Source: an uncultured Terriglobales bacterium (GTDB lineage Bacteria; Acidobacteriota; Terriglobia; Terriglobales; Acidobacteriaceae). Taken from it: a DNA stretch of 63,291 bases. The translations under genes were made by a program, and so were the position numbers. The notes under the pieces are model-generated. The model was not told the DNA's origin. It saw only the letters and a list, made by a program, of their open reading frames with translations, and did no database searches. Where the stretch lies: positions 1 to 63,291 of the forward strand of contig CATPBJ010000022.1 in NCBI GenBank assembly GCA_955652395.1. The letters are read 5' to 3'. Shown here piece after piece: positions 51,841-59,802 of this stretch (position 1 is its first letter; each line of letters opens with the position of its first letter).

Positions 51841-51874
51841 AGGCCGGCTGAGAAGCCGGCCTTTGGTGTTTTTT
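51841..51874 (+). terminator. Rho-independent terminator of the HU gene
   Basis: AGGCCGGCT and AGCCGGCCT form a perfect 9-bp stem with a GAGA loop, followed by TTGGTGTTTTTT. A second hairpin, CCCCGCC/GGCGGGG (51877-51896), follows. Confidence 0.88.
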
Positions 51875-51962
51875 GGCCCCGCCCTTTCGGCGGGGTAGTC
51901 GACAATGCACTCGATAGGCGAGGCTCACTCAGGAGTCCAGCTAGAAATCCCCTGCAAGACAG

Positions 51963-52006
51963 CCGTGGAATCCCCACCGTTCAAAGCAGAAAGGTTGGGG
52001 CACCCG
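51963..52006. repeat. Single arm of the GGGTGCCC repeat family
   Basis: CGTGGAATCCCCACCGTTC and TTGGGGCACCCG read as the reverse of the arm at 2238-2287. There is no facing arm nearby. Confidence 0.7.
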
Positions 52007-52028
52007 CGATCTGAGGATTCAGGCAACA

Positions 52029-53348
52029 TCACCTCCCATATTCGTTCTTCACCACTTCTCCACCCTTCATCACAAACTTCACTCGCTCGAGCGTAGTCAC
52101 GTCCTGTAGCGGATCGCCGTCCACGGCGATGATGTCCGCCCACCTGCCCGCCTCGATTGCGCCGATCTTGTCGGACCAGCCCAGCAGATCGGCGGCGTTG
52201 ATCGTCGCCGACTGAATGGATTGCAGAGGAGTCAGTCCCAGCTTCACCATAACGGCAAACTCATGTGCATTCAGTCCGTGGGGATACACCGCTGCGTCTG
52301 TGCCGAACGCCACTTTGACTCCGCTGGCGAAGGCATGGGCGACGTTCTTGCGGGCCTCCGGCATCACTTCTCGGCCTTTTGCGATCATGTCCGGCGGAAC
52401 GTGCAAACGCTCCGCGTTCGCCAGGAACCAGTCGGACAGGTACAGGGTCGGCACCAGATAGGTGCCGTTCTTCTTCATTTCGGCGATTGCGGCATGGTCG
52501 ATGTAGGAACCGTGTTCGATGGAATCCACGCCGGCCTGCGAGGCCCAGAGAATGCCCTGGGCTCCGTGGGCATGGGCGGCGACCTTGCGTCCGAGACGAT
52601 GCGCGTCGGCCACGATCGCTTTCATTTCTTCCAACGTGTATTGCGAGGTCTGAGGGTTGTCGCCGCGCGAAAGCACGCCTCCAGTGGCGCAAACCTTTAT
52701 CAGGTCCGCACCGTACTTGATGACTTCGCGGACTTTGTGCTGCACGCCTTCTATGCCGTCAGCAACGCCTCCCGCCGTGAAGTGGTATTCAATGGGTAGC
52801 AGGTTGTCGTCGCAATGCCCTCCTGTGATACCGAGAGGAGGCCCGCTCACCAGCATGTGCGGCCCGGGAACATCGCCCGCGTTGATGGCATCGCGCAGCG
52901 CGACGTCGCTATAACCCTCGGCACCGACGTTGCGTACGGTGGTGAATCCCGCCTCCAGAGTGAAACGCGCATTGCGAGCCCCGATCAGGGTTGACCGCGC
53001 AACCGAGATACCCAGTCCCTCGTAACCGACGTCTTGCGGGTCACCGGTCAGGTGAGTGTGGGCATCGGTCAGGCCCGGTAGCACGGTGGCGTTGCCAAGA
53101 TCGATCAGGCGATCACTCGACGAACGGCTTGTCTGGGCGAAGGGAGCTACGTTGACGATCTTGCCGCCCTCGATCACGATCGCCTGGTCGTTGAGGGTCT
53201 TCCCGGTGCGAACATCCAGCAACTTTCCGGTGTGAACAATAAGACGACTGGATATCTTGGGGGCGGGTTCCTGTCCGGTTGCAAGAGCAGTCAGGAAAGT
53301 CGATGTAAGAATGGCGGTGAAAAAGAACTCTCCGGCTGTTTTCTTCAT
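52029..53348 (-). CDS. Secreted amidohydrolase, imidazolonepropionase-like
   Basis: A 439-residue metal-dependent hydrolase. GAGGAG lies 5 nt before the ATG. A signal peptide ([18 protein letters not shown]) precedes the composite beta domain and the TIM barrel. Metal ligands are in DAHTHL (HxH), KVCATGG (carboxylated Lys type), [17 protein letters not shown] and [10 protein letters not shown] (Asp). The C-terminal [19 protein letters not shown] is conserved. Relatives cleave Xaa-Pro/Xaa-Arg dipeptides or cyclic amides; the substrate is unknown. A second family member is at 54931. Confidence 0.92.
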   Translation of the reverse strand: MKKTAGEFFFTAILTSTFLTALATGQEPAPKISSRLIVHTGKLLDVRTGKTLNDQAIVIEGGKIVNVAPFAQTSRSSSDRLIDLGNATVLPGLTDAHTHLTGDPQDVGYEGLGISVARSTLIGARNARFTLEAGFTTVRNVGAEGYSDVALRDAINAGDVPGPHMLVSGPPLGITGGHCDDNLLPIEYHFTAGGVADGIEGVQHKVREVIKYGADLIKVCATGGVLSRGDNPQTSQYTLEEMKAIVADAHRLGRKVAAHAHGAQGILWASQAGVDSIEHGSYIDHAAIAEMKKNGTYLVPTLYLSDWFLANAERLHVPPDMIAKGREVMPEARKNVAHAFASGVKVAFGTDAAVYPHGLNAHEFAVMVKLGLTPLQSIQSATINAADLLGWSDKIGAIEAGRWADIIAVDGDPLQDVTTLERVKFVMKGGEVVKNEYGR

Positions 53349-53468
53349 TTACTCCTCGTTGAATCGGGCTTAAGCAATTTGCAAGGCACGCCCGCATGTG
53401 TGCTCCGCACCCCAAGGCATCGCCGAGCGATCGCCGCCGCAAGACGAGCCGTGAAGCGGCAAAAGAAT

Positions 53469-53625
53469 GTAGCCCGGGGCGTAAGCCCTAGGTAAAAGGT
53501 GGGAGACGACAGAGCCCTGAAAGGGCGAAAGAAAAAGTGCAGGAGTCTGTGTCGCCCGTTCCTTCGCTCCTTCGGAGCTTGGTCATGTTTTCGCTCTGTA
53601 CCGGGGGCTTACGCCCTGGGCTACA
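53469..53625. repeat. REPIN-like element, GTAGCCCGGGGCGTAAGCCC family
   Basis: The left arm TGTAGCCCGGGGCGTAAGCC (53469-53488) and the right arm GGCTTACGCCCTGGGCTACA (53606-53625) are inverted repeats. Inner ACAGAGCCCTGAAAGGGCGA also has a partial inverted match at 53591-53600. It fills the 300-bp gap between the amidohydrolase and the DoxX gene. No gene is seen in the gap. Confidence 0.85.
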
Positions 53626-53651
53626 TTCTTGGGCTGCCTCGCGGTTCGAGG

Positions 53652-54146
53652 TCATCCCAACCTTTTTGAGTTGTGCACTCGGCGTCCGTCCAGGCCCCAC
53701 TCCTGGCCAGCATCAGCCACAAAAAAAATTATGAACAGAAACAGCAGGGGCAGGTGGTCGAGTTCAGCGCCGAAGTATCGCCAAACGGGAATCCCCTGGC
53801 CAGGCTCCCACCAGGTGGCCAGCGTCAGACTTAGCATGTGGAGCGCACCCAGCACCGATGCCGGCCGCACCCAGATGCCCAGCAGCAGGCACACTCCGAT
53901 AAACATTTCGACCACTCCCACCAGATATCCGAAAAACACCGCGTGGGGCAGAACCAGGTTGGCCAGAAGCGGCTGATAGAAACTCACTGCGCCGTTCTGG
54001 ATGAAGCCCTGAAGATACTGCTGGAATCCTCCATGGGTAAACTCGGCGCCGAAAATCTTGTACTGTCCGAAAAGCAGAAAAAAGGCAGACGTGGCCATGC
54101 GAACGACAGCAATGGTTTTGGGAAGGGCGCCAGAGATTTTGCGCAT
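53652..54146 (-). CDS. DoxX-family membrane protein
   Basis: A 164-residue protein with four hydrophobic segments (TIAVVRMATSAFFLLFGQYK, AVFFGYLVGVVEMFIGVCLL, VLGALHMLSLTLATWW, LPLLFLFIIFFVADAG). The DoxX pattern ARxxxGxxFLxxG-like N-terminus and the polar ELDHLPLLFLF ending are typical. Family members are linked to thiosulfate:quinone oxidoreductase or redox stress, but most are uncharacterised. ATG 54146; no strong ribosome site. The tail VHNSKRLG abuts repeat-rich sequence. Confidence 0.87.
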   Translation of the reverse strand: MRKISGALPKTIAVVRMATSAFFLLFGQYKIFGAEFTHGGFQQYLQGFIQNGAVSFYQPLLANLVLPHAVFFGYLVGVVEMFIGVCLLLGIWVRPASVLGALHMLSLTLATWWEPGQGIPVWRYFGAELDHLPLLFLFIIFFVADAGQEWGLDGRRVHNSKRLG

Positions 54147-54255
54147 CAGGCTTTTATTTTAACCGGATGTCAGACTTAAGCAGGATTCACGAACCGATGG
54201 CTGATCCCGGATGCCGAGCGTCAGGAGAGGATCTTGGCCGTGCCCCAATGGCGAT

Positions 54256-54693
54256 CTAACCTCCGGGTCCGTCATTAGTGACGTATTGCTCGAGCGAGTC
54301 CAGTTCGTGGCTGAGATCGTCAATCCGCTGTTCCAGCAGATTGCGAATGGAAAGCATGCCCAGCAGCTTGCCGGAATTGTCCACTACAGGAAGATGGCGA
54401 AAGTGCCGTTCCAGCATGATGGCCAGCGCCTCGCCCGGCCGGGTGGATATGGTCGCCAGCTCCACCGGAGTGGTCATCAGTTCCCGCACCGGCGTCAGCT
54501 CGGGATTGCGGCCCGTAAGTGACAGCTTGCGCAAAACGTCGCGCTCCGAAAAGATCCCTGCTACCCGGCCTTCACTGTCGACTACGCCCACGGCTCCCAC
54601 ATGCCGGTCGAGCATCAGGCGGATGGCGTCCGCCGCGCTTACTTCGACTCGCACCGAAGCTACGTCTGCATCGCAAAGTTCAAGGACGCTCAT
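54256..54693 (-). CDS. Paired CBS-domain protein
   Basis: A 145-residue cytosolic protein built from two CBS motifs (residues 8-62 and 72-125), ending in a short coiled coil (LEQRIDDLSHELDSLEQYV). ATG 54693 (MSVLELCDADVASVRVEVS) has AAGGAG 6 nt upstream; the open frame upstream is not used. GAVGVVDSEGRVAGIFSERD and LPVVDNSGKLLGMLSIRN are the typical CBS ends. Such stand-alone Bateman modules bind adenine nucleotides and regulate partners. No partner is obvious from the neighbours. Confidence 0.92.
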   Translation of the reverse strand: MSVLELCDADVASVRVEVSAADAIRLMLDRHVGAVGVVDSEGRVAGIFSERDVLRKLSLTGRNPELTPVRELMTTPVELATISTRPGEALAIMLERHFRHLPVVDNSGKLLGMLSIRNLLEQRIDDLSHELDSLEQYVTNDGPGG

Positions 54694-54818
54694 AAACCAC
54701 TCCTTCGTACAGCCCGAATCCGGAGACCCTGCCTCTGGATGGGACACGACGATCACGGAGAATTCCGCATTATGACTTGCGCAGTGACGGTGTCAAGAAG
54801 ATTCATCACACGGCATTT

Positions 54819-54923
54819 TCTGCGTCCTTTGCGGAGTCCTGTGCGCACTTTGCGGTAAGCTGTTGACGTAACCTGAATCGTTCAAAAATCCTTAACCGCA
54901 AAGTACGCAAAGGATGCAGAGAA
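54819..54923. repeat. Inverted repeat, AACCGCAAAGT family
   Basis: TCTGCGTCCTTTGCGGAGTC and GCGCACTTTGCGGTAAGC (54819-54860) face CTTAACCGCAAAGTACGCAA and AGGATGCAGAGAA (54891-54923). It fills the 237-bp gap upstream of the CBS gene. Confidence 0.8.
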
Positions 54924-54930
54924 GACTCCA

Positions 54931-56238
54931 TCATTTGACTTCGTTCTTGAACACCCCGCCATCCTTCATCACAAATGTCACGGCTCCGAGCACGTTGATG
55001 TCGCGCAGTGGATCGCCGTTGACGGCCACGATGTCAGCGTAGGCCCCGGGCGCTACAACGCCGATCTGGCCGGTCATGTCGAGCATTTCGGCTGGGCGGG
55101 AGGTCGCACTCTTGATGATCTCCATGGGCGACATGCCGAACTCAGCCATGCGGGGAAACTCCTGCGCCATCGGCTCCGTCCATGGGATGCCACCGATGTC
55201 GGTGCCGAAAACGATTTTCACTCCCGCCTTCAGCGCTTTTTGGAACGAAACCCCATGCTCCGAGGCACGTTTACGATCGCGCTCACCGCCGGGCGTGCCG
55301 GCCGGAGCCCAGTCGTGATAGTACGGAGCGAGCGTGGCGCAGTACCACGTACCTTGCTTCACCATCTGCGCGATCTGCGTATCGGTGATTTCAAGGCCGT
55401 GCTCGATCGAGTCGCACCCACCATCCAGGGCGCGCTGCAAACCGATTCCGTTGTAGGCATGGCAAGCGACCTTTTTGCCCCATCCGTGGGTTTCGTCCAC
55501 GATCGCTTTGAGTTCTTCCCCTGTCAGAGTTGGCTGTGAAATCAGTTCACCATTCTTCCCCACCCAGGAACGATGAGTCATGTAAACCTTGATCCAGTCG
55601 GCGCCGTGGTCAAGCTGTTCGCGCGCTGCCTTCCGCCCCTCGACCGGACCATCGATCAGCTGCGCGCCCTTGGGCATGTCGAGTTCTGGGGCATAACCTT
55701 CGAGGTTGTAGCCGCCGGTGGTGGAAATGGCGCGGGTAACGACGAACAGCCGCGGCCCGGGGATGTAGCCGCCTTCGATCGCCTCCTTGATTCCGACGTC
55801 GCCGTAGCCTGCGCCTTCGGTCTCCAAATCGCGCAGCGTGGTAAAACCCTGCTCCAGCGCGCGCCGGGCCGCAACCGTGGCCCGTGCCGCCCGGAACGCC
55901 AGCGGATATTTCAGGATGTTGGCGTCGTAGCCTCCCTGCGCCGGGTCTTCTCCCTGCAGGAAGATATGGGTATGGGAATCGATCAGGCCAGGCAATACGG
56001 TGGCGTGCGAGAGATCGATGGTGGTAGCGCCGGCGGGAATCCTCGCTGTGGCAGCGTCCGAAACGCTTTCAATGCGGTTTCCGCGAATCACGATTAGCTG
56101 ATCGCGGCGAAGCTGGTCGGACTTGCCATCGAGGAGCACGCCGGCGCGAATGACGGTGACGGCCGGCGGTAGTGTGGTCTGGGAAAGAACAGATGGGACC
56201 AGAGCAAACGCAAGGATCAGGCTGAGCAGATAGCGCAT
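54931..56238 (-). CDS. Secreted amidohydrolase, imidazolonepropionase-like
   Basis: A 435-residue paralogue of the enzyme at 52029. ATG 56238 has AGAGGT 5 nt upstream; the GTG two codons earlier is too close to it. A signal peptide (MRYLLSLILAFALVPSVLS) precedes IDSHTHIF (metal HxH), HGADWIKVYMTHR (Lys position), VACHAYNGIG, IEHGLEI and GTDIGGIPW (Asp). It ends GVVAPGAYADIVAVNGDPL and FVMKDGGVFKNEVK. The two proteins share order and the C-terminal motif but are clearly divergent. Substrate unknown; peptide or lactam hydrolysis outside the cytoplasm is likely. Confidence 0.92.
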   Translation of the reverse strand: MRYLLSLILAFALVPSVLSQTTLPPAVTVIRAGVLLDGKSDQLRRDQLIVIRGNRIESVSDAATARIPAGATTIDLSHATVLPGLIDSHTHIFLQGEDPAQGGYDANILKYPLAFRAARATVAARRALEQGFTTLRDLETEGAGYGDVGIKEAIEGGYIPGPRLFVVTRAISTTGGYNLEGYAPELDMPKGAQLIDGPVEGRKAAREQLDHGADWIKVYMTHRSWVGKNGELISQPTLTGEELKAIVDETHGWGKKVACHAYNGIGLQRALDGGCDSIEHGLEITDTQIAQMVKQGTWYCATLAPYYHDWAPAGTPGGERDRKRASEHGVSFQKALKAGVKIVFGTDIGGIPWTEPMAQEFPRMAEFGMSPMEIIKSATSRPAEMLDMTGQIGVVAPGAYADIVAVNGDPLRDINVLGAVTFVMKDGGVFKNEVK

Positions 56239-56336
56239 GTCCACCTCTTCGCTTCAGGTTCGGGTGGCCATGATTACATCAGGACAACTGTTTTGTCGAC
56301 GGCCCACGGACTGCGTAGGGGTCGGAGCCTGCCCTG

Positions 56337-56434
56337 AGAGTCTGTGACTTTTTTGATGTCGTCAAAAATCGAGGTTGCAAACAAAATAGTTCCGACGACA
56401 AACTGGTCATAAATTCAAGAAAGTCACAAACTCT
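56337..56434. repeat. Inverted repeat, AGAGTNTGTGACTT family
   Basis: AGAGTCTGTGACTTTTTTGA (56337-56356) and TCAAGAAAGTCACAAACTCT (56415-56434) are inverted repeats, followed by GAGCGCAGTCGAAGGG, which also occurs upstream of purL (21930-21945). The hairpin GCCGAGCGAAGCTCGGC (56461-56477) follows. Confidence 0.8.
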
Positions 56435-56485
56435 GAGCGCAGTCGAAGGGACCCGCCTTAGCCGAGCGAAGCTCGGCAGAGTGCT

Positions 56486-56875
56486 TCAGCCGCCGATGAC
56501 GGCATCAGCTTCAATCTCCACCAAAATTTCCGGCGATATCAGCGCGCTCACCTGCACCATCGACGTCGCCGGACGGATATCGCTGAAATACTCCCCATGC
56601 GCCTTACCGATTTTTTCCCACTCGGTAATGTTGATCACGAACATCCGCGTCCGCACGACATCCTTCATGGTCGCGCCCGCCTTCAACAAAGCCGACTCGA
56701 TGTTCTTTAAAGTCTGAATAGTTTGAGCACGGACATCGGCCACGCCGACGATCTTGCCGTCCGGGCCCGTGGCCGTGGTTCCGGACACATGCACGTAAGA
56801 GCCCACCTTGACCGCACGAGAGTAACCCACAATCGGTTCCCACGGTGCGTCGCTGGAAATGTTGGTGCGTTCCAT
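56486..56875 (-). CDS. RidA-family (YjgF/YER057c/UK114) protein
   Basis: A 129-residue protein. ATG 56875 has GGAGG 5 nt upstream. The fold signature is [33 protein letters not shown] and [16 protein letters not shown]. The Arg of the enamine-hydrolase RidA site is expected in DVVRTRMFV and is present; the C-terminal [15 protein letters not shown] is canonical. Family members hydrolyse reactive enamine/imine intermediates or have other substrates. This one resembles the RidA-2/3-like subgroups; exact activity is uncertain. Confidence 0.92.
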   Translation of the reverse strand: MERTNISSDAPWEPIVGYSRAVKVGSYVHVSGTTATGPDGKIVGVADVRAQTIQTLKNIESALLKAGATMKDVVRTRMFVINITEWEKIGKAHGEYFSDIRPATSMVQVSALISPEILVEIEADAVIGG

Positions 56876-57122
56876 TTCGCCTCCGTGAATCATTGTATCC
56901 GGACCACGGCAGGAACTGTATTAGCAGCCAAGCTCGCCGTCTGCCAGCAACCCAGAATAAAACCTTTCGCATCCGCTGGGATTCTAAGTAATTGGAAATA
57001 TCGATTGGGGTGACTTACAAAAGTCACTTGCCTTCGGGCATCGAGCTGAGGTTAAGTAGGATAAGCGAAGTGCCATGAAACTCCGCACCGTTCGGACTTT
57101 CTAGGAGGAGGTGAGATCCAGA

Positions 57123-57674
57123 ATGATTCCGGAATCGCATCCTTTGCAGCAGTTGTTCATCGAACTCGTGGGTCGGCACTATGCGGAAGAGATTGGACTG
57201 CGTGATCCCCAGATCGTGAATTACGTCGCCCACCTGATGGCCGAGTTTTGTGATGCCGAGGAATTGTTCAGGATCCGCAACGTCGAAGGCCGGCCGCTGA
57301 CTGATGTCGGCGAGATGCTGGTGGAATCGAATCCCGTGTTCGGGCCGGCGCCTTCGTTCGACCGCGAGCGCCAGGTGCGCAAACACATCGGCGACTACAC
57401 TCTTTTCTTTACCGGCATGTTTCCCGAGAGCATTAACCACTTTCGCCTGCGCCGCAACCGGCTGGAGAATTTTGTCGACTGGATCAAAGCCGGCAAGGAA
57501 AGCTACTACATCGTTTCCAAGTTCGAGCACTTCGAATACGCCAAGGTGGCGCCGCTATTCGCCAACCTCTCACAGAACTTCGAGCAGTGTGTATACGGGC
57601 TCAACCTGGTGAAGAACGACCTGCAGGAGATGCAGCACCCGCTGGTGCAGCGCACTAACGAATTGCTGATGTAG
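57123..57674 (+). CDS. Conserved-looking hypothetical protein
   Basis: A 183-residue helical protein (HPLQQLFIELVGRHYAEEIG, YVAHLMAEFCDAEELFRIRN, KHIGDYTLFFTGMFPESINH, AKVAPLFANLSQNFEQCVYG). There is no signal peptide or clear membrane helix. TAGGAGGAGG stands upstream. It would be 11 nt from this ATG but only 3 nt from an in-frame GTG at 57111, so I use the ATG; both give the same protein apart from 4 residues. I do not recognise the domain. It looks like a soluble all-alpha family, probably restricted to Acidobacteriota and relatives. Confidence 0.8.
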   Translation: MIPESHPLQQLFIELVGRHYAEEIGLRDPQIVNYVAHLMAEFCDAEELFRIRNVEGRPLTDVGEMLVESNPVFGPAPSFDRERQVRKHIGDYTLFFTGMFPESINHFRLRRNRLENFVDWIKAGKESYYIVSKFEHFEYAKVAPLFANLSQNFEQCVYGLNLVKNDLQEMQHPLVQRTNELLM

Positions 57675-57708
57675 GGTTAGGGATTTTCACTGAGCGGAAC
57701 GCGGAAGT

Positions 57709-58527
57709 TCAAACTCCAGCGGCTTTGCCCTTGCTCAATTTTCGGTCTGCTTTCGTCGCGTACATCTCGTGGTCGGCGCCATCGAGCAGGTCGCCCAGAG
57801 TCTTTCCCTCTATCCATTCTGCCACCCCGATGCTCAGGCTCAACTCGAACTTTTCCAGGTGCCCGGCTCGGTTCCATTCGGCTAGACCTCTGCCGATTCT
57901 CTCGACTACATGTCTGGCGTCAGGGCAAGACGTGTCCGCGAGGATGATCAGGAACTCATCCCCGCCGTAGCGAAACACCGCATCGGAGCCGCGCACGGAG
58001 TGTTTCAGCAGGGCTGCGGTATTGGCCAGGACCACATCGCCGGTCAGGTGTCCGAAGCGGGTGTTCACTTCTTTGAACTGGTCCACGTCGACCAGCATGA
58101 GGGTGAGTGGCTTCCGGGACCGCCGGGCCTGACTCATGAATCGGCTTGCCATATCTTCGAGCGACTGGCGGTTGTAGATTTCTGTCAGCGGATCGGTGAA
58201 GGATTGCTGCTGCACCAATTCCTGCTGAATGGTCCGCGAAATTAGCGCCTCACGCAGGCGGCGGATTTCCAGGCGCCGGGACACCAGATAGGTGTTGAGC
58301 AAGGTCAACAACGCCACCAGCCCCAGCACCAGGGGACGCGATACGCTGATTTCGAAGTGAATATTGCCTTGCTTGAGAAAGGCCGCAGGGAAAATGACAG
58401 CCAGGAGCCCGGCGCCGACCATCAGGCCGGTCAGGGACACGATCAGCCACAGCTCTCCATCCCGCTTTTCAAGCTGGGAGAGTTGTTGGCTGACCCGCGC
58501 CAGAACGCTTTCTGTTTGTGGATGCAT
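57709..58527 (-). CDS. Membrane-bound diguanylate cyclase (GGDEF)
   Basis: A 272-residue protein. ATG 58527 (MHPQTESVLARVSQQLSQ) has GGGGGA about 5 nt upstream. Two membrane helices (LIVSLTGLMVGAGLLAVIFP and PLVLGLVALLTLLNTYLV), a short coiled coil and a GGDEF domain follow (about 105-265). The active site reads RYGGDEFLIIL, and the inhibitory RxxD site (RGSD) stands five residues before GGDEF, so feedback by c-di-GMP is expected. DPLTEIYNRQSLED is the family start. It makes c-di-GMP from GTP; the signal sensed is not apparent. Confidence 0.94.
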   Translation of the reverse strand: MHPQTESVLARVSQQLSQLEKRDGELWLIVSLTGLMVGAGLLAVIFPAAFLKQGNIHFEISVSRPLVLGLVALLTLLNTYLVSRRLEIRRLREALISRTIQQELVQQQSFTDPLTEIYNRQSLEDMASRFMSQARRSRKPLTLMLVDVDQFKEVNTRFGHLTGDVVLANTAALLKHSVRGSDAVFRYGGDEFLIILADTSCPDARHVVERIGRGLAEWNRAGHLEKFELSLSIGVAEWIEGKTLGDLLDGADHEMYATKADRKLSKGKAAGV

Positions 58528-58740
58528 TCCCCCACTACTTCGAACAGTTCGACCTAGCGCCACAGTTTAGCTTCTTCTAATGTTCTGCGCCCCGGTACGA
58601 AAGTAATGAAAACGGAGAAAATGGCCCCCATGGGCAATGACTGCGGGTCATGGGAGAGTTGCGGGTACGGAGATTTGACCGGCACCAGTTGGTGCTTGTC
58701 GCGGCGCTATGCGAAACTGTAGACCTGTTAACGCCTCAAC

Positions 58741-58783
58741 GGGCCCTTAGCTCAGCGGTTAGAGCAGTGGACTCATAATCCAA
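58741..58783 (+). pseudogene. 5' half of a tRNA-Ile2(CAT) gene
   Basis: GGGCCCTTAGCTCAGCGG (58741-58758) followed by TTAGAGCAGTGG and ACTCATAATCC forms an acceptor 5' strand, a complete D arm and an anticodon stem-loop with CAT. The closing TCCAA mispairs only at the bottom of the stem. After that the sequence does not match a variable loop, T arm (no TTCRA) or an acceptor 3' strand complementary to GGGCCCT. A tRNA read as Ile2 (lysidine type) is more likely than Met from the GGGCCCTTAGCTC start. It is a truncated copy. Confidence 0.75.
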
Positions 58784-59207
58784 CTGAGCCCCTTTGGGTC
58801 GCAGTGGCATGGGGTTACATGTCGTTGCAAAGGCGCGTGTAGTGAGGTGGGAACGTCGCGACTCGTACACCTCTCTGCAACCCCATCTAAGCCGGTAGTC
58901 GCTACATTATCCGCTACAGTCATCCCGCCTTTTCACCGCGTGGATCATCGACTTTCCCCGAGTTTAAGCTTAGCGCCGGGGGGTGGCCAAAATTTAGGAC
59001 TACCTCCTCTGCCCTCCGAAAAATATAGAAATCTGGTTTTTGGGACGAATGACCCAAGGGGGGCCATTTTTTCCGTGGAGCCTCAAATACGAATACAGAA
59101 ATTCTTAGCCCAGGGCTGGGCCGCCCCTGCAACGATTGACTTGGCCATCCCCCGACCCTAAGATTGTGGTCCGACGGCGGAGTTGCTCCGGATTTCTTGG
59201 CTACTCT
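58784..59207. other. Gene-free stretch after the tRNA half, with a long imperfect hairpin
   Basis: ATGGGGTT (58809-58816) pairs with AACCCCAT (58879-58886), and within it GAGGTG (58844-58849) pairs with CACCTC (58868-58873). From 58900 to 59207 no gene, repeat family or RNA was recognised; the base use is less GC-rich than around it. Confidence 0.5.
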
Positions 59208-59675
59208 TTACGCTCCGAACTGCCTCAAGTGGTGATCCATGTGAAGGTAGGCGTGGCGCATTCGCTCAATCCTCGACATCCACCCAAGAATTGCATGAGC
59301 AGCGAATTCGCCCTTCGAGCTACAGAATTGGTCAAATAGAGTGCGAAGCTTCGCGGTATCCGATGCAAACTCTGTGGGTCGGGTACCACTCTGCTGCTGA
59401 TCCATTTCAGGACGTGTCTTGATGCCGTAGGGCCACTGAAGAGGCATCCAGAGGGCCGCCCACTTATAGATCGAGCGTTTGAAGAGCGTGGAGGACGGAC
59501 TGATGTGCCTTTCCCCTAATGCCGCCCGAAAGGAATCGCTGAGATGGCAAATCATCTGATGAGCGGACATACTCCCCCAACGCCTTTTACTGTCTGAACG
59601 CACCTTGCTCAGACGATGGAGCACTTCCTTCCGGTCGCGGTCATTTAGGAGAGTTTTCATTTGTTGGATGCGCAT
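59208..59675 (-). CDS. DUF1569/DinB-like protein
   Basis: A 155-residue protein resembling the DUF1569 branch of the DinB four-helix-bundle superfamily. ATG 59675 (MRIQQMKTLLNDRDRKEVL) has AAGGTG 5 nt upstream; longer frames cross a less plausible region. WGSMSAHQMICHLSDSFRAA and AHAILGWMSRIERMRHAYLH contain the histidines that would bind a metal (HQ, H..D, H...H). The family is linked to detoxification thiol transferases, but its activity is unknown. It faces away from the kinase gene at 59803, so the two share a divergent promoter region of about 130 bp. Confidence 0.85.
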   Translation of the reverse strand: MRIQQMKTLLNDRDRKEVLHRLSKVRSDSKRRWGSMSAHQMICHLSDSFRAALGERHISPSSTLFKRSIYKWAALWMPLQWPYGIKTRPEMDQQQSGTRPTEFASDTAKLRTLFDQFCSSKGEFAAHAILGWMSRIERMRHAYLHMDHHLRQFGA

Positions 59676-59802
59676 TTTACACCTTAACCAATGATCACTC
59701 GCGGAGAGGTGCGTGTTCGGCAGAATTGAAACCCCGTGGCCTTTCGTTGACTTCCGGTTCACAGCACTCCTAACATGGCAGTCCTGATTCCTCGCGCCAT
59801 CC

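Noticed and set aside
58847..59161. 104-residue plus-strand frame after the tRNA half
   Set aside because: No ribosome site, no recognisable domain, starts inside a hairpin.
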